This document shows, in pieces, positions 1 to 12,016 of a stretch of 64,000 nt of DNA (within the stretch, counting starts at the first letter, position 1; each line of letters opens with the position of its first letter). Source of the stretch: Enterobacter cancerogenus. GTDB lineage: Bacteria > Pseudomonadota > Gammaproteobacteria > Enterobacterales > Enterobacteriaceae. Position numbers and translations under genes: made by a program. The notes under the pieces were generated by a model. The model was not told where the DNA came from. It saw nothing but the letters and a program-made list of their open reading frames with translations, and did not search any database. The DNA lies in NCBI GenBank assembly GCA_000773965.1, contig JRUP01000014.1, positions 310,001 through 374,000 of the forward strand. The letters run 5' to 3'.

Positions 1-817
1 CACAGGCCGCAATCGCATCCAGCTCATACATAAAGCCGAGGTTGTTGGTGGCACTGCCGATACGGCCCGCTTCCAGCATCCCGCCGAAGGCGTAGAACAC
101 ACCTGACAGCGCATATACCAAAATCAGGTTCAGCGGCACGTTAACGCCTGAAACACGAGCAGCTTCCGGGTTACCGCCGATGGCAAAGATGTTCTTACCG
201 AAGCGCGTTTTATTCCACAGAATCCAGACAAAAATAATGGCAATAAACGCGTAGAAGGTAATGAACGACAGCTTGAAATCACCGAAACGGAAGAAGCCCT
301 GAGCAAAGGTCGAGAAGCCCGCGTCAAAACCCGCCACCGGTGATGCGCCAACAAAGTCGTAATACAGCGAGTTAATGCCGTAAACGATAATCATGGTGCC
401 CAACGTGGTGATAAATGGCGTCACTTTCAGATAAGCGATGATCACGCCGTTCACCAGGCCAATCACACCACCGATAATGCACACGGTCAGGATCACCAGT
501 GGAATTGGCACGGTATCCAGGTGTGGGAACACCTTATTGGCGTTATCCATGGATTGCAGCAAGGTCGCCGCAACCACCGCGGCCAGACCGACCTGGCGCC
601 CGGCTGACAGGTCAGTACCCTGCGTCACGATCAATCCGGCCACGCCCAGTGCAATAATAATACGCACTGAAGATTGGGTCAGAATGTTACTCAGGTTCAT
701 CAAACTTAAAAACGTCGGGTCCTGGAAAATAATAATTGCCAGCAGTACCAACAGGACAACGTAAATGCCGCCCTCTTTTAACCAGGTTAGCGCATTCTTT
801 TTAGTAGTCGCTTTCAT
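1..817 (-). CDS. mglC: Galactose/methyl-galactoside ABC transporter permease MglC (3' end cut by window)
   Basis: Inner-membrane permease of the Mgl ABC importer for D-galactose and methyl-galactosides, working with MglA (ATPase) and MglB (binding protein). The reverse-strand reading frame begins MKATTKKNALTWLKEGG at 817 and stays open to the window edge, giving 272 codons of a family of about 336 residues, so roughly the last fifth is missing. Repeated hydrophobic segments and the conserved stretch around ITTLGTMIIVYGINSLYYD match MglC. It lies 18 bases downstream of mglA as the last gene of mglBAC. Identity is secure from sequence and operon position; the truncation is only the window boundary. 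Confidence 0.96.
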   Translation of the reverse strand, partial: MKATTKKNALTWLKEGGIYVVLLVLLAIIIFQDPTFLSLMNLSNILTQSSVRIIIALGVAGLIVTQGTDLSAGRQVGLAAVVAATLLQSMDNANKVFPHLDTVPIPLVILTVCIIGGVIGLVNGVIIAYLKVTPFITTLGTMIIVYGINSLYYDFVGASPVAGFDAGFSTFAQGFFRFGDFKLSFITFYAFIAIIFVWILWNKTRFGKNIFAIGGNPEAARVSGVNVPLNLILVYALSGVFYAFGGMLEAGRIGSATNNLGFMYELDAIAAC

Positions 818-835
818 GTTAAAGCCCTTGCTTCA

Positions 836-2356
836 TTAAAGGTGTAATGACGCTAAACGCAGGATTTCATTCTGCGAGGTCGTTTTGGTCTCGACGATGC
901 CCGCTACCAGGCCATTACTCATCACTAAAATACGATCGGTAATTCCCAGCAATTCTGGCATTTCAGAAGAGATAATAATGATGCCCTTCTCTTTCTTCGC
1001 CAACTCAGAAATTAACTGATAAATTTCGAACTTAGCACCGACGTCAATACCGCGTGTCGGTTCATCCAGCATCAGAATTTCCGGCTGAGTTAATAACCAG
1101 CGACCAATAATAACTTTCTGCTGGTTACCACCGGAAAGCGAACCAATTTGTGTATGATGACCAGGCGTTTTCACGCGCATTGAATCAATCACCCACTGGG
1201 TATCACTCTTCATGCGCTTATTATCAAGCAAGCCCATGCTGGATTTGTATTTTTTAATATTGGAAATAAGCGAGTTAAAACCAATATCCAGATAAGCATA
1301 AATCCCGGTTGAACGACGCTCTTCCGTCACCAGCGCAAAACCGTGGTTAATCGCTTCATTGGCACTGTGGTTATTAATCGCTTTACCGTGCAGCTTTATG
1401 GTGCCGCCTGACTTTTCGCGAATACCAAACAGCGTCTCGACGATGTCAGTACGTTTAGCGCCCACCAATCCGGCGATGCCTAAAATCTCACCTTTGCGCA
1501 GGTCGAAGGAAATATCGCGAATCGACGGCTGACGCAGCGAGGTTAAATGACGCACCTCAAGAATAGTTTCGCCCGGCACGTTGGTCTTATCCGGGAAGCG
1601 CTGGTTCAGTGAACGACCGACCATCATGGCGATGATCTTGTCCATATCCAGCCCTTCCAGCGGCTGGGTGGCAATCCACTGTCCATCACGCAAAATCGTA
1701 ATCTCATCACACAGTTGGAAAATCTCTTCCATCTTGTGTGAGATATACACAATACCGCAGCCACGATCTTTCAGCTTACGGATAATAGTGAACAAGTGAT
1801 TCACTTCTTTTTCGGTCAGCGACGATGTTGGCTCATCCATGATGACGATTTTCGCGTCATAGGAAAATGCCTTGGCAATTTCAATCATCTGCATTTGCGA
1901 AACAGACAGATTAGCCACTTTATCGCGTGGATCGATATCAATATCTAATTCGTCAAAGATCGCTTTGGTATCGCGATACATTTTATCCTGATCAACAAAC
2001 ACGCCTTTACGTGGATAGCGGCCAAGCCACATGTTATCCATCACGTTGCGTTGTAAAACCAGGTTTAATTCCTGATGCACCATTGAAACGCCATTCTCCA
2101 GCGCTTCTTTGGAACTTTTATAATCAATTTCTTCACCCTGAAACAGGATGCTCCCCGTATCCTTTTTATAAATACCAAACAGGCATTTTAATAATGTGGA
2201 TTTTCCGGCGCCGTTTTCGCCCATTAAGGCATGGACGGAGTGCGGCCGCACTTTCAAATTCACATTATCTAAGGCTTTCACCCCTGGAAATGATTTCGAG
2301 ACATTCGTCATCTCCAGCAGATATTCACGCTGTGCGGTCGGATTCTCACTGGCCAT
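836..2356 (-). CDS. mglA: Galactose/methyl-galactoside ABC transporter ATP-binding protein MglA
   Basis: Cytoplasmic ATPase that powers galactose import. At 506 residues it has the double-domain layout of sugar ABC ATPases. The N-terminal half has a Walker [10 protein letters not shown] at residues 46-54 and the Walker [10 protein letters not shown]. The C-terminal half has the degenerate P-loop region [12 protein letters not shown], signature LSGGNQQKV and Walker [10 protein letters not shown]. The degenerate second P-loop is usual for this family, meaning one of the two nucleotide sites is probably weak. It sits between mglB and mglC, 70 bases after mglB, with a GC-rich hairpin in that gap. 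Confidence 0.97.
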   Translation of the reverse strand: MASENPTAQREYLLEMTNVSKSFPGVKALDNVNLKVRPHSVHALMGENGAGKSTLLKCLFGIYKKDTGSILFQGEEIDYKSSKEALENGVSMVHQELNLVLQRNVMDNMWLGRYPRKGVFVDQDKMYRDTKAIFDELDIDIDPRDKVANLSVSQMQMIEIAKAFSYDAKIVIMDEPTSSLTEKEVNHLFTIIRKLKDRGCGIVYISHKMEEIFQLCDEITILRDGQWIATQPLEGLDMDKIIAMMVGRSLNQRFPDKTNVPGETILEVRHLTSLRQPSIRDISFDLRKGEILGIAGLVGAKRTDIVETLFGIREKSGGTIKLHGKAINNHSANEAINHGFALVTEERRSTGIYAYLDIGFNSLISNIKKYKSSMGLLDNKRMKSDTQWVIDSMRVKTPGHHTQIGSLSGGNQQKVIIGRWLLTQPEILMLDEPTRGIDVGAKFEIYQLISELAKKEKGIIIISSEMPELLGITDRILVMSNGLVAGIVETKTTSQNEILRLASLHL

Positions 2357-2396
2357 AATTTACCTGGCTAAATAAAACGTGGGTCAGATGCAATAA

Positions 2397-2417
2397 GGCG
2401 CGGCGTACTGCCGCGCC
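2397..2417 (-). repeat. Intergenic hairpin between mglB and mglA
   Basis: Perfect 8-bp stem GGCGCGGC/GCCGCGCC with a 5-base loop, 9 bases after the mglB stop codon. No T-run follows on the coding (minus) strand, so it is more likely an mRNA-stabilising or partly attenuating hairpin than a full terminator. Such a structure would fit the need for more binding protein (MglB) than membrane components. That role is inference. Confidence 0.6.
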
Positions 2418-2426
2418 CGGTACGTA

Positions 2427-3422
2427 TTACTTCACAAACTGAGACAGGTTTTCTTTATCGACTGGTACGTAAGGAACACGTACGATTTTGTTTTCCATCT
2501 TGAAGTTAGTACCGGCGGTTGGCTCTTTGCCATCGGCCAGGTTCTTCGCGATATCAATGGTGGCTTTCGCCTGGTTTTCCGCATCGTTCAGCACGGTACC
2601 GGCCATCGCACCGGATTTCACCAGCGCCAGCGCTTCTGGCAGCGCATCCACACCAAACACTGGAATGCTGGTTTTGTTGTGCGCTTTCAGGGCTTCTACT
2701 GCGCCCATTGCCATCGCATCGTTGTTGGCGATGATCACTTCAATTTTGTTGCCGTTCGGGCCAGACAGCCAGGCGTCAACTTTGTCTTTTGCCTGTGCGG
2801 TGTCCCACATCGCGGTATCCATCGCCAGCTGCTGAGTTTTGAAACCATCGGTGTTCAGGGTTTCGATCACGTATTTGGTACGTGCTTCAGCATCCGGGTG
2901 GCCCGGCTCACCTTTCAGCAGAGCAAACTGAATCTGACCATCTTTGTTCAGATCCCAGGCTGGGGTGGCTTTCCAGTGCTTCTCAATCAGTTTGGCCTGG
3001 ATGATGCCTGACTCTTTAGAGTCGGTACCCACGTAGTAGGCTTTCGGGTAGCTGGCCAGCACTTTGGCATTCGGCTCTTTGTTGAAGAACACCACTGGAA
3101 CATCATTCGCTTTCGCTTTGTCGATCACCACTGCCGCAGCAGCAGGGTCAACCAGGTTGATTGCCAGCGCTTTCACGCCTTTGGCCATCAGTACGTCAAT
3201 CTGGTCGTTCTGGGTGGACTGGCTGTTCTGCGAGTCATTCATCAGCAGTTGAATGCCGCCCAGTTTTTTGGCTTCGCTGTCGATGTCCTTGCGAACCATA
3301 GACATAAAGTTGTCGTCGTATTTATAAATTGTCACGCCAATGCGGGTATCGGCGGCGTGCGCAGTTGCACCAAACATCATGCTGGCAACCAGTGCTGTGA
3401 GCGTGAAAACCTTCTTATTCAT
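2427..3422 (-). CDS. mglB: Periplasmic D-galactose/glucose-binding protein MglB
   Basis: High-affinity periplasmic receptor that hands galactose or glucose to MglCA and, in motile relatives, also serves galactose chemotaxis through Trg. The 331-residue product starts with a clear Sec signal peptide ([18 protein letters not shown], cleavage probably after ATAHA), followed by the mature start [17 protein letters not shown]. Ligand and calcium regions such as DLNKDGQIQ are present, and the length matches the E. coli protein (332). It is the first gene of the operon, with a leader of about 240 bases from the predicted promoter. Identification is secure. Confidence 0.98.
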   Translation of the reverse strand: MNKKVFTLTALVASMMFGATAHAADTRIGVTIYKYDDNFMSMVRKDIDSEAKKLGGIQLLMNDSQNSQSTQNDQIDVLMAKGVKALAINLVDPAAAAVVIDKAKANDVPVVFFNKEPNAKVLASYPKAYYVGTDSKESGIIQAKLIEKHWKATPAWDLNKDGQIQFALLKGEPGHPDAEARTKYVIETLNTDGFKTQQLAMDTAMWDTAQAKDKVDAWLSGPNGNKIEVIIANNDAMAMGAVEALKAHNKTSIPVFGVDALPEALALVKSGAMAGTVLNDAENQAKATIDIAKNLADGKEPTAGTNFKMENKIVRVPYVPVDKENLSQFVK

Positions 3423-3671
3423 GGTATCTCCGGTTTTTTATGTAGGGCATATCATCGCGCTGTGCTGCCTGCGGGCAACCAGCGCAGTCGGTTCAAACTC
3501 ATTTATGGGGCGGACGCGTAACGCAAAGCCGGGCCACCATCGCTATCCTGACTTCCCTGTACGTAAACGCTTCCTGAAGAGTGTTGTGAACTATTTCAAT
3601 CGGCTACTGAAACCTGACCGGAGAAGGAGAACCCGGCGTTACATGATGTTTCAGTCCGGTAAGACGCTGCC

Positions 3672-3677
3672 ATCATA
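3672..3677 (-). promoter_or_regulatory. Predicted mglBAC -10 element
   Basis: TATGAT on the minus strand, placed so that a start near 3665 puts the CRP site centre at about -41.5, the class II activation geometry. This gives an mglB leader of about 240 bases (3423-3665), in which I see no open reading frame or known riboswitch. The assignment rests on spacing alone. Confidence 0.6.
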
Positions 3678-3698
3678 GTGAGCGCCATGTTAATTAAC

Positions 3699-3714
3699 TG
3701 TGAATGTAATCACA
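3699..3714. promoter_or_regulatory. CRP-cAMP binding site, mgl promoter
   Basis: TGTGA-ATGTAA-TCACA is a perfect match to both half-sites of the CRP consensus with the standard 6-base spacer. It lies upstream of the predicted mgl -10 element, consistent with catabolite control of mglBAC known in E. coli. Confidence 0.9.
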
Positions 3715-3716
3715 GA

Positions 3717-3732
3717 TTGGAAACGGTTACAC
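3717..3732. promoter_or_regulatory. GalR/GalS operator at the mgl promoter
   Basis: TTGGAAACGGTTACAC matches the 16-bp Gal operator consensus, centred on CG. The site overlaps the galS stop codon at 3727-3729 and lies just upstream of the CRP site, as expected for repression of mglBAC by GalS/GalR bound near position -60. Confidence 0.8.
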
Positions 3733-4767
3733 AGCGCTATCGCCCGAATTAGTGACCGACTCCACAATTTGCCGCTGAGCAACGGAATGGCGGCGCACCA
3801 GGGTCGGCATAAAGCAGTGTGTGGCGTCGGGATCGAGTTCGCCCGCGGCGCCTTTTAAGGCCAACTCTGTGGCTAATTTAGCCATAGAAACAATAGGATA
3901 GCGCACGGTAGTGAGTTGCGGATCGGTGTAACGCGAGATGGGAATATCATCAAAGCCGATGACGGAGAAGTGCTGTGGCACCTGAATGCCATTATCTTTC
4001 AATGCGGTCAGTGCACCGGCGGCCATGCCGTCGCAGTAGGAGAAGATGGCGGTTAAATGCAGGTTACGGCCCAGTAACTCCACCATCGCCGCTTCCCCGC
4101 CCTGCATGTCCGGTTCGCCATGGGCAATCCAGGACTCCTGCGGGCGAATCCCCTGCTCTGACAAGGCTTGCAGCCAGCCTTCACGCCGTTGCGTCACATC
4201 TTCAATCGGGTGGCTGGAACTGAGATAACCAATGCGTTGATGGCCCTGTTGTAACAACATGCGCGTTGCCATCAGTGAACCCGTTACATTATCCAGGCAG
4301 ACGCAACGATGTTCGTACCCGGGAATAGTTCGGTTAATCAGCACCATACCGGGAACCTGGTCCATAAAATGACTTAACTCTGCGTCTGAAAGCGTTTTCG
4401 CGTGTACCACCAGCGCGTTACATCGTTGGCGGATCAGCACTTCAATCGCATGGCGTTCTTTCTCTTCCTGATGCCAGGAATTGCTGATTAACACGTGTTT
4501 GTGCACGCGCTGCGCCACGGTATCTACCGCTTTCACTAATGCGCCAAAGAAGGGATCGGATACGTCCATCACCACCACGCCAATGGTGTCACTGACCTGG
4601 GTGGCCAGTGCCTGCGCGTTGGCGTTCGGGCGATAACCCAGTGATTCCGCCGCCTGGAGTACGGCTTCACGGGTATCAGGGGTGACTGCACTGCTGTTAT
4701 TGAGCACACGCGACACGGTGGCTACTGATACACCGGCCTGACGGGCGACATCTCGAATCGTTATCAT
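3727..4767 (-). CDS. galS: LacI-family repressor of the mgl regulon, GalS
   Basis: Galactose isorepressor that binds Gal operators and is released by galactose. The 346 residues start with a LacI-type helix-turn-helix ([20 protein letters not shown]), a hinge helix (PNANAQALA) and a periplasmic-binding-protein-like effector domain. It lies directly upstream of mglB in the same direction, as in E. coli. Its own promoter region carries a Gal operator (4863-4878) and a CRP-like site (4844-4859), so autoregulation is likely. GalR itself is a close paralogue; the mgl location favours GalS. Confidence 0.93.
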   Translation of the reverse strand: MITIRDVARQAGVSVATVSRVLNNSSAVTPDTREAVLQAAESLGYRPNANAQALATQVSDTIGVVVMDVSDPFFGALVKAVDTVAQRVHKHVLISNSWHQEEKERHAIEVLIRQRCNALVVHAKTLSDAELSHFMDQVPGMVLINRTIPGYEHRCVCLDNVTGSLMATRMLLQQGHQRIGYLSSSHPIEDVTQRREGWLQALSEQGIRPQESWIAHGEPDMQGGEAAMVELLGRNLHLTAIFSYCDGMAAGALTALKDNGIQVPQHFSVIGFDDIPISRYTDPQLTTVRYPIVSMAKLATELALKGAAGELDPDATHCFMPTLVRRHSVAQRQIVESVTNSGDSAV

Positions 4768-4843
4768 GCAGCTGTTCCACAGAGGAGAAAATGCGCGACA
4801 AGCGCGTAACGGCGCTATTTTGTCAGGGCATTTTGCTCAACTG

Positions 4844-4859
4844 CGTGAATCACGTCACA
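4844..4859. promoter_or_regulatory. CRP-like site upstream of galS
   Basis: CGTGA-ATCACG-TCACA differs from the ideal CRP site at a single outer position. It lies about 85 bases upstream of the galS start and next to a Gal operator, matching the known CRP activation of galS in E. coli. Confidence 0.7.
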
Positions 4860-4862
4860 CGA

Positions 4863-4878
4863 ATGAAAACGGTTACAT
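4863..4878. promoter_or_regulatory. GalR/GalS operator upstream of galS
   Basis: ATGAAAACGGTTACAT fits the Gal operator consensus except at the two outermost bases. Its position in the 141-base gap between the yeiB stop and the galS start suggests autorepression of galS. Confidence 0.8.
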
Positions 4879-4908
4879 ACAAATCTGCAACCTTTGTGAT
4901 GAACATCA

Positions 4909-6069
4909 TTATCTGATACGGGAGGAAGGTTCCGTTTTGCCGGCGGCGAGACGTGTCAGTTTGCGCCAGATCCACTCCATCGGGCCCTGCGGGAAAAAGC
5001 GCAGCCAGAGTACTGAAAACAGGATATTGACCAACCAGATAGCCGGGACCAGTGCCAGCAGATGCAGGCGATCAAACTTGAGGAACAGATTGAAGCGATA
5101 GAACAGCGTGGTGCAGATCAGCGTCTGTAACAGGTAGTTGCTGAGTGCCATGCGGCCAACGCATTGCAGCGCATAACTGATACGCGTGGCACCGATTTGC
5201 GGCCAGAAGCCAAAGCAAAGCGCCGCATAGCCGAGACTGATGAATGGGCTGGCGAGATCGCGCGGCACCTGCAGTAAGAAGCCGCTCCAGCGGAACTCCC
5301 AGTCCAGTAACCACTGCGCCACAATGCCGGGAATGGCTATCAGCCAGCCGATCGTCAGCAGCAGCGCGGCCGAGCGACGATAGTGCTGCACGCTGAACTC
5401 GCCTTTCAGCCAGCCGCTGCGCATCAACGCCGCGCCAATCAGCATCAATCCCGCCAGCTGCCAGCCGTACTGCGCGGCCAGCGCCATCAAGCCGGATGAG
5501 AGATGGTCGAGGCGGTTCTGAATCGCTTCCCAGCCGCCGACCAGTTTCCAGTAGCTTTCATACTCGATATCGGCGGCACCCGGCAGCCACGAACGGCCCG
5601 GTTCCGGGCTGGAAATGCCCCAAAATACCAGCAGTACGCCGCAACCGATCAGGTAAAGCAGCACGCCAGTTTGCAGCAGAGCTTTGTCCGAAGGCACTTC
5701 ACGCAGCATCCGCCAGATAATCAGCCCGGTCAGACCATAGTCCAGCAGAATATCCCCTTCCCAGAAGAAGATGCTGTGAATAAAACCCAGCAGCACCAGC
5801 AACGTCAGGCGTGCCGACATCCAGCGACTGCCACGCGGGATCTGCAGATAAAGGCCACCACCGAACAACAGCGCAAATAGCGTGAGGAATTTCAGTTGCG
5901 CCAGGCCATCCATGATCGCCCAGGTCCAGGCATCAGAAAGCGAGATAGTGCCCTGCCACGCCGGATTGAGATAGGCAGCCGAAGGCAAGCCAAAACCCAC
6001 GATATTGAGCAGCAGAATGCCGAGAATGGCGCAACCACGAATGAAATCCAGCGCAAGATAGCGTTGCAT
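4909..6069 (-). CDS. yeiB: DUF418/YeiB-family inner-membrane protein
   Basis: Multi-spanning membrane protein of 386 residues, related to the YeiB/DUF418 group of putative membrane acyltransferase-like proteins; the biochemical role is not established. The N-terminus RYLALDFIRGCAILGILLLNI has the conserved DxxRG motif, and about ten hydrophobic segments follow. The C-terminus FPQGPMEWIWRKLT is typical: family members end in a G-P-x-E-W-x-W-R pattern. It follows folE in the same direction, with a terminator-like hairpin in the 51-base gap, as in E. coli. Confidence 0.9.
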   Translation of the reverse strand: MQRYLALDFIRGCAILGILLLNIVGFGLPSAAYLNPAWQGTISLSDAWTWAIMDGLAQLKFLTLFALLFGGGLYLQIPRGSRWMSARLTLLVLLGFIHSIFFWEGDILLDYGLTGLIIWRMLREVPSDKALLQTGVLLYLIGCGVLLVFWGISSPEPGRSWLPGAADIEYESYWKLVGGWEAIQNRLDHLSSGLMALAAQYGWQLAGLMLIGAALMRSGWLKGEFSVQHYRRSAALLLTIGWLIAIPGIVAQWLLDWEFRWSGFLLQVPRDLASPFISLGYAALCFGFWPQIGATRISYALQCVGRMALSNYLLQTLICTTLFYRFNLFLKFDRLHLLALVPAIWLVNILFSVLWLRFFPQGPMEWIWRKLTRLAAGKTEPSSRIR

Positions 6070-6090
6070 CGAGTGACCTGACGGAAAGAG

Positions 6091-6114
6091 AAAACGGGCG
6101 GCAATAAGCCGCCC
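6091..6114 (-). terminator. Probable terminator/attenuator after folE
   Basis: On the minus strand, stem GGGCGGC/GCCGCCC with loop TTATT is followed by GTTTTC, 6 bases after the folE stop. The T-run is short, so partial read-through into yeiB is plausible. Confidence 0.6.
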
Positions 6115-6120
6115 AAAGGA

Positions 6121-6786
6121 TTAGCTGTGACGCACCGCGCGTAAGAACTCCTGGCGCGTATTCTGGCTGGACTTAAACAGGCCACCCAGTGATGTGGTGG
6201 TGGTGGCGCTGGTGGCATCTTTCACGCCGCGCGCTTTCACGCAGTAGTGCACTGCATCAATCGACACCGCCACGTTGTTGGTGCCAAGCAAAGTTTGCAG
6301 CGCCACCAGCACTTGCTGGGTTAAGCGCTCTTGCACCTGTGGACGCTGGGCAAAAAACTGCACGATGCGGTTGATCTTCGACAGACCAATCACCTTCTCT
6401 TTCGGGATATAAGCGACGGTGGCTTTACCGTCGATAATCACGAAGTGGTGCTCACAGGTGCTGGTCAGAGTGATGTCACGCACGGTGACCATCTCATCCA
6501 CCTTCATCTTGTTTTCGATGACGGTGATTTTCGGGAAGTTGGCGTAATCGAGGCCTGAGAAGATCTCGTCCACGTACATCTTGGCGATGCGATGTGGCGT
6601 CTCCATCAGGCTGTCATCTTCCAGATCCAGATTCAGCAGCTGCATGATTTGGGTCATATGACCGGCGATTTCACGCTTGCGGGTTTCGTCATCCATCTCG
6701 CGCACCGGGGCGCGTAACGGCGTTTCCAGGCCACGCGCCAGCAGCGCTTCGTGAACCAGGGCGGCTTCCTGACTTAAGGTGCTCAT
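6121..6786 (-). CDS. folE: GTP cyclohydrolase I type 1
   Basis: Converts GTP to 7,8-dihydroneopterin triphosphate, the first step of tetrahydrofolate (and 7-deazapurine) synthesis. I chose the ATG at 6786, giving 221 residues beginning [19 protein letters not shown], because it matches the E. coli N-terminus (222 aa) and has a GGAG ribosome site upstream; a longer frame starting at 6885 has no support. Zinc ligands are visible as C111 and H114 in TSTCEHHF and C182 in HYCVKARG. The [14 protein letters not shown] segment near the C-terminus is strongly conserved. Cytoplasmic homodecamer by family knowledge. Confidence 0.98.
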   Translation of the reverse strand: MSTLSQEAALVHEALLARGLETPLRAPVREMDDETRKREIAGHMTQIMQLLNLDLEDDSLMETPHRIAKMYVDEIFSGLDYANFPKITVIENKMKVDEMVTVRDITLTSTCEHHFVIIDGKATVAYIPKEKVIGLSKINRIVQFFAQRPQVQERLTQQVLVALQTLLGTNNVAVSIDAVHYCVKARGVKDATSATTTTSLGGLFKSSQNTRQEFLRAVRHS

Positions 6787-6911
6787 CGTACTCTTTCTCC
6801 GGCAGGTGATGCGCCCGCAGATCGTCGCCTGCGGGGGAAATTCTGAGCGCGTATTGTGAAACACAACGCGCGCGTAATCCAGCAATCAATCCAATCGGAG
6901 ATGAAAGCTTT

Positions 6912-8048
6912 TCATGGTGCCGAACGGCGTAACACCAGTAAGCCCGCCAGAATCAGTGCGCCACCCGCCACCCACAAGGCAGGATCGAGGCGATGCCACA
7001 GCAAACTGGAGATCCATGACAGCAGCGGTCCGCCCAACTGCCCGACCGCATAGCCGGTGGTCAGTAATCCGGCCAGATAGCGCGCGTGATGCGGCGCCAA
7101 CTCGCGACCGTATTGCAGCGTTAGCTGCACCACACATAAGAATCCGCCGCCAACTAACAGCGCGCTCATCAATAGCCCATCCAGCCCTGGCAGGACAATT
7201 GCCGAGATCACGCCCAAAGCCTGCGCCCAGAGCACCACTGCCAGCCGCAGATGGCTACTGCCCCAGCGCCGCGTCAAAATGCCGAGCACGATGCCGATCA
7301 CCGCCGCGCCGCCAAACACCGGCCAGACAAACTGCGCCAGCGCACTGTCCGGGAAACGCGCGGCGGTCATCTGCGATAAGAAGGTTGCGGGCAGAATGTA
7401 ACCAAAACCGGCGAGACTGTAGCTCAGTACCAGGCGTTTCAGGTTACCGTTGAGCACCAGCGGCGCAGGCGCCTGATCGGGACGATGTAACTGTCCCGTG
7501 CGCGGTAAAAAACGCGCAATGGCGGCGATGAACAGCAGCGCCAGCAAACCATAAGCCGCCCAGCCCAGTGCCGCGCTGGCCCCGCTGGCATGCAGCGCCA
7601 CCGCCAGCATTCCGCTGATGAAAATCCCGGTGCCGGGCCCGGCAAACACCGCCGCCGACAAGCCTGGCCGTCCATGATGCAGCAGTTGCTCATTACTCCA
7701 AGCAGCGATCAGCACCATGGCCCAACCGCTGGCACTGCCAATCACAAAGCGGATCAAACCGTGCAGCCACGGCCCGCTGACGCAGGCAGAGAGCAGTGTC
7801 AGGATCACTGCGCCCCACACGCCAGCCTGCAGCCGCCATTCGACACGCTTATGCGCGCGCATGGCATCAAAGGAGCCACACAGATAACCAAGATAGTTGA
7901 GCGCCGCCACCAGACTGGCGCTGGTCAGCGTTAACTGATGGTCCTGAATCATCAGTGGCACCTGCGGGGTGAAAGCAAATCGCCCAATCCCCATCGCAAC
8001 CACTAAACTTAAAAACGCACTCAGCGCGACACGAAACGCCATTTCCAC
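6912..8048 (-). CDS. MFS transporter, YbfB/YjiJ type
   Basis: Predicted inner-membrane secondary transporter of 378 residues with about twelve hydrophobic segments. The N-terminus LVVAMGIGRFAFTPQVPLMI closely resembles E. coli YjiJ (YbfB/YjiJ family of the major facilitator superfamily); substrates are unknown. It is transcribed divergently from the LysR regulator at 8147, across a 98-base gap containing a near-palindrome, so it is a natural candidate target of that regulator. This gene is not found between folE and yeiG in E. coli. Confidence 0.85.
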   Translation of the reverse strand: MEMAFRVALSAFLSLVVAMGIGRFAFTPQVPLMIQDHQLTLTSASLVAALNYLGYLCGSFDAMRAHKRVEWRLQAGVWGAVILTLLSACVSGPWLHGLIRFVIGSASGWAMVLIAAWSNEQLLHHGRPGLSAAVFAGPGTGIFISGMLAVALHASGASAALGWAAYGLLALLFIAAIARFLPRTGQLHRPDQAPAPLVLNGNLKRLVLSYSLAGFGYILPATFLSQMTAARFPDSALAQFVWPVFGGAAVIGIVLGILTRRWGSSHLRLAVVLWAQALGVISAIVLPGLDGLLMSALLVGGGFLCVVQLTLQYGRELAPHHARYLAGLLTTGYAVGQLGGPLLSWISSLLWHRLDPALWVAGGALILAGLLVLRRSAP

Positions 8049-8092
8049 TCCCGTTCAGATTCTTTTAGCACTTGTTATTAGCATGCATGACG

Positions 8093-8117
8093 ATTACACT
8101 CACGAAAAGTGAATAAT
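8093..8117. promoter_or_regulatory. Possible LysR-type operator in the divergent MFS/LysR gap
   Basis: Imperfect dyad ATTACACTCAC-GAAAA-GTGAATAAT in the 98-base gap between the divergent MFS and LysR genes. It has the length and AT-rich arms expected of LysR-type boxes, which usually sit in such divergent gaps. No direct evidence of binding. Confidence 0.4.
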
Positions 8118-8146
8118 ATTAACCAAGTTGTTTACGGAAAGAGAAT

Positions 8147-10229
<2,083 letters not shown>

Positions 10230-10241
10230 AAAGGAGGCGTT

Positions 10242-11084
10242 ATGGCATCCACTCTGGAACTGCTGGAAGAACATCGTATCTTCGGCGGCTGGCAGCAGCG
10301 CTGGCGTCATCAGTCGGCGGTGCTGAACTGCCCGATGACCTTCAGCATTTTCCTGCCGCCACCGCAGGATGACACGCCGCCGCCGGTAGTGTGGTTTCTC
10401 GCCGGACTGACCTGTAGCGACGAGAACTTCACCACCAAAGCCGGTGCGCAGCGTGTTGCCGCTGAGCTGGGCCTGGTGCTGATTATGCCGGACACCAGCC
10501 CGCGCGGTGACGAAGTGGCCAACGACAGCGGCTACGATCTCGGTCAGGGCGCAGGTTTTTACCTCAACGCCACGCAGCAGCCCTGGGCGGCGCACTATCG
10601 TATGTTCGATTATCTCAGTGAGGAGTTGCCGGCCCTGGTGGCGGACAACTTCAAAGTGAGCGATCGTCAGTCGGTAATGGGTCATTCGATGGGCGGCCAT
10701 GGCGCGCTGGTATTGGCGTTGCGTCAGGGCGGACGTTTTGCTTCGGCATCCGCGTTCGCTCCAATCGTCAATCCAACCGAAGTGCCGTGGGGACAAAAAG
10801 CGTTCACCGCCTATCTGGGTGAAGATCGCCAGACCTGGCGCGAGTGGGACAGTTGCCTGCTGATGCGTGAAGTGGAACAGCGCTTACCGATTCTGATCGA
10901 TCAGGGTGATAGCGATCAGTTCCTCGCCGATCAGCTGCGTCCGGATCGCCTCGAAGCGGTAGCGCGTGAGCAAGGTTTCCCGCTGGAGCTGCGCGTGCAG
11001 CCGGGCTATGACCACAGCTACTTCTTTATCGCCAGCTTTGTCGAGGACCATCTGCGGTTCCACGCGAAGCATCTGTTGGTGTAG
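10242..11084 (+). CDS. fghA: S-formylglutathione hydrolase
   Basis: Serine hydrolase that splits S-formylglutathione into formate and glutathione, completing glutathione-dependent formaldehyde detoxification. The 280-residue alpha/beta hydrolase has nucleophile S149 in GHSMGGHG, the acid in DQGDSDQFL and the histidine in GYDHSYFF. It starts after an AAGGAGG ribosome site and follows frmA by 12 bases; a strong terminator follows. By position beyond folE this is the counterpart of E. coli yeiG, here joined to frmA in one operon. E. coli has two paralogues (frmB, yeiG). Confidence 0.96.
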   Translation: MASTLELLEEHRIFGGWQQRWRHQSAVLNCPMTFSIFLPPPQDDTPPPVVWFLAGLTCSDENFTTKAGAQRVAAELGLVLIMPDTSPRGDEVANDSGYDLGQGAGFYLNATQQPWAAHYRMFDYLSEELPALVADNFKVSDRQSVMGHSMGGHGALVLALRQGGRFASASAFAPIVNPTEVPWGQKAFTAYLGEDRQTWREWDSCLLMREVEQRLPILIDQGDSDQFLADQLRPDRLEAVAREQGFPLELRVQPGYDHSYFFIASFVEDHLRFHAKHLLV

Positions 11085-11112
11085 TTCACGTCAGTTGATG
11101 TGGAGACAGTAA

Positions 11113-11137
11113 GGGCGCACCAGGTGCGCCCTTTTTT
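11113..11137 (+). terminator. Rho-independent terminator after fghA
   Basis: Stem GGGCGCAC/GTGCGCCC with a 3-base loop followed by six T residues, 28 bases beyond the fghA stop. Confidence 0.9.
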
Positions 11138-11227
11138 AGCTATGGCAGACTGCGATTGGCTAAAAAGCCGTATCGACATTCACCCTCGGCCTTTCTTGAT
11201 GTTGAGCCTGAGCTTCTTTTCCGGCGT

Positions 11228-12016
11228 TTAAGCCAGCGATTCCGCCACTAAACCATCGATCATCACCTGCGGCATGCCCTGCGAGCAGTGTTCAATACGC
11301 CCGCGCACGCCATACACCTGCGCCAATGTGTCCGGCGTGATCACCTGTGACGGCTCGCCGTCAGCCAGCAAGGTGCCCTCTTTCAACATCAACGCATGGT
11401 CGGCATGACGCAGTGCAATGTTGATATCATGCACCACGACCACAGTCACAATATTGCGCAGACGGGTTTCGCGACGTACCAAATCCATTACGTGGAACTG
11501 GTAATTGAGATCGAGCGCACTCAGCGGTTCATCCAGCAGCAGCAGTTCCGGACGGCGAATCAGCGATTGCGCCAGACCCACCAGCTGTTTCTGCCCACCT
11601 GATAACTGGTCCAGATAACGCATCGCTAAGTGGGCAATGCCCAGCTGTTCCAGCAGATGCATAATCTCGGCTTCACTTGATGCGCTGTGTAAGCCACCGG
11701 ACGCTCGCTGCGCCACGATGATTGACTCCAGCACATGCAGATGCACGCCTGCCGGCAAACTTTGCGGCAGATACACCACGCGCTGGGCACGACGGGCAAA
11801 CGGCTGTGACATCAGCTCTTCGCCATTCAACCACAGTTCGCCCTGCCCTTTGCTCAGGCCCGCCAGCGCGCGCAGCAAGGTAGACTTACCGCAGCCGTTA
11901 GGTCCAAGTAGTACGGTGATTTTGCCGCGTGGCAGCATCGGCACGTTGAGGTCTTCAATGACTTTACGCTTCGGATAACCGGCGTAGAAATGGCTGAGAC
12001 CTAACCCCTGTTCCAT
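11228..12016 (-). CDS. Iron-chelate (FecE-type) ABC transporter ATP-binding protein
   Basis: Cytoplasmic ATPase of 262 residues in the iron-siderophore/haem/cobalamin import group. Visible motifs: Walker A GPNGCGKST, signature LSGGQKQLV, Walker B LLLLDEPLSALD and switch histidine VVVVHDINIA. Its ATG overlaps the stop of the upstream permease gene by one base (TAATG), so the two are translationally coupled. The residues give no exact substrate. No periplasmic binding protein or TonB receptor gene is adjacent, so the pair must borrow or share one encoded elsewhere. Confidence 0.88.
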   Translation of the reverse strand: MEQGLGLSHFYAGYPKRKVIEDLNVPMLPRGKITVLLGPNGCGKSTLLRALAGLSKGQGELWLNGEELMSQPFARRAQRVVYLPQSLPAGVHLHVLESIIVAQRASGGLHSASSEAEIMHLLEQLGIAHLAMRYLDQLSGGQKQLVGLAQSLIRRPELLLLDEPLSALDLNYQFHVMDLVRRETRLRNIVTVVVVHDINIALRHADHALMLKEGTLLADGEPSQVITPDTLAQVYGVRGRIEHCSQGMPQVMIDGLVAESLA

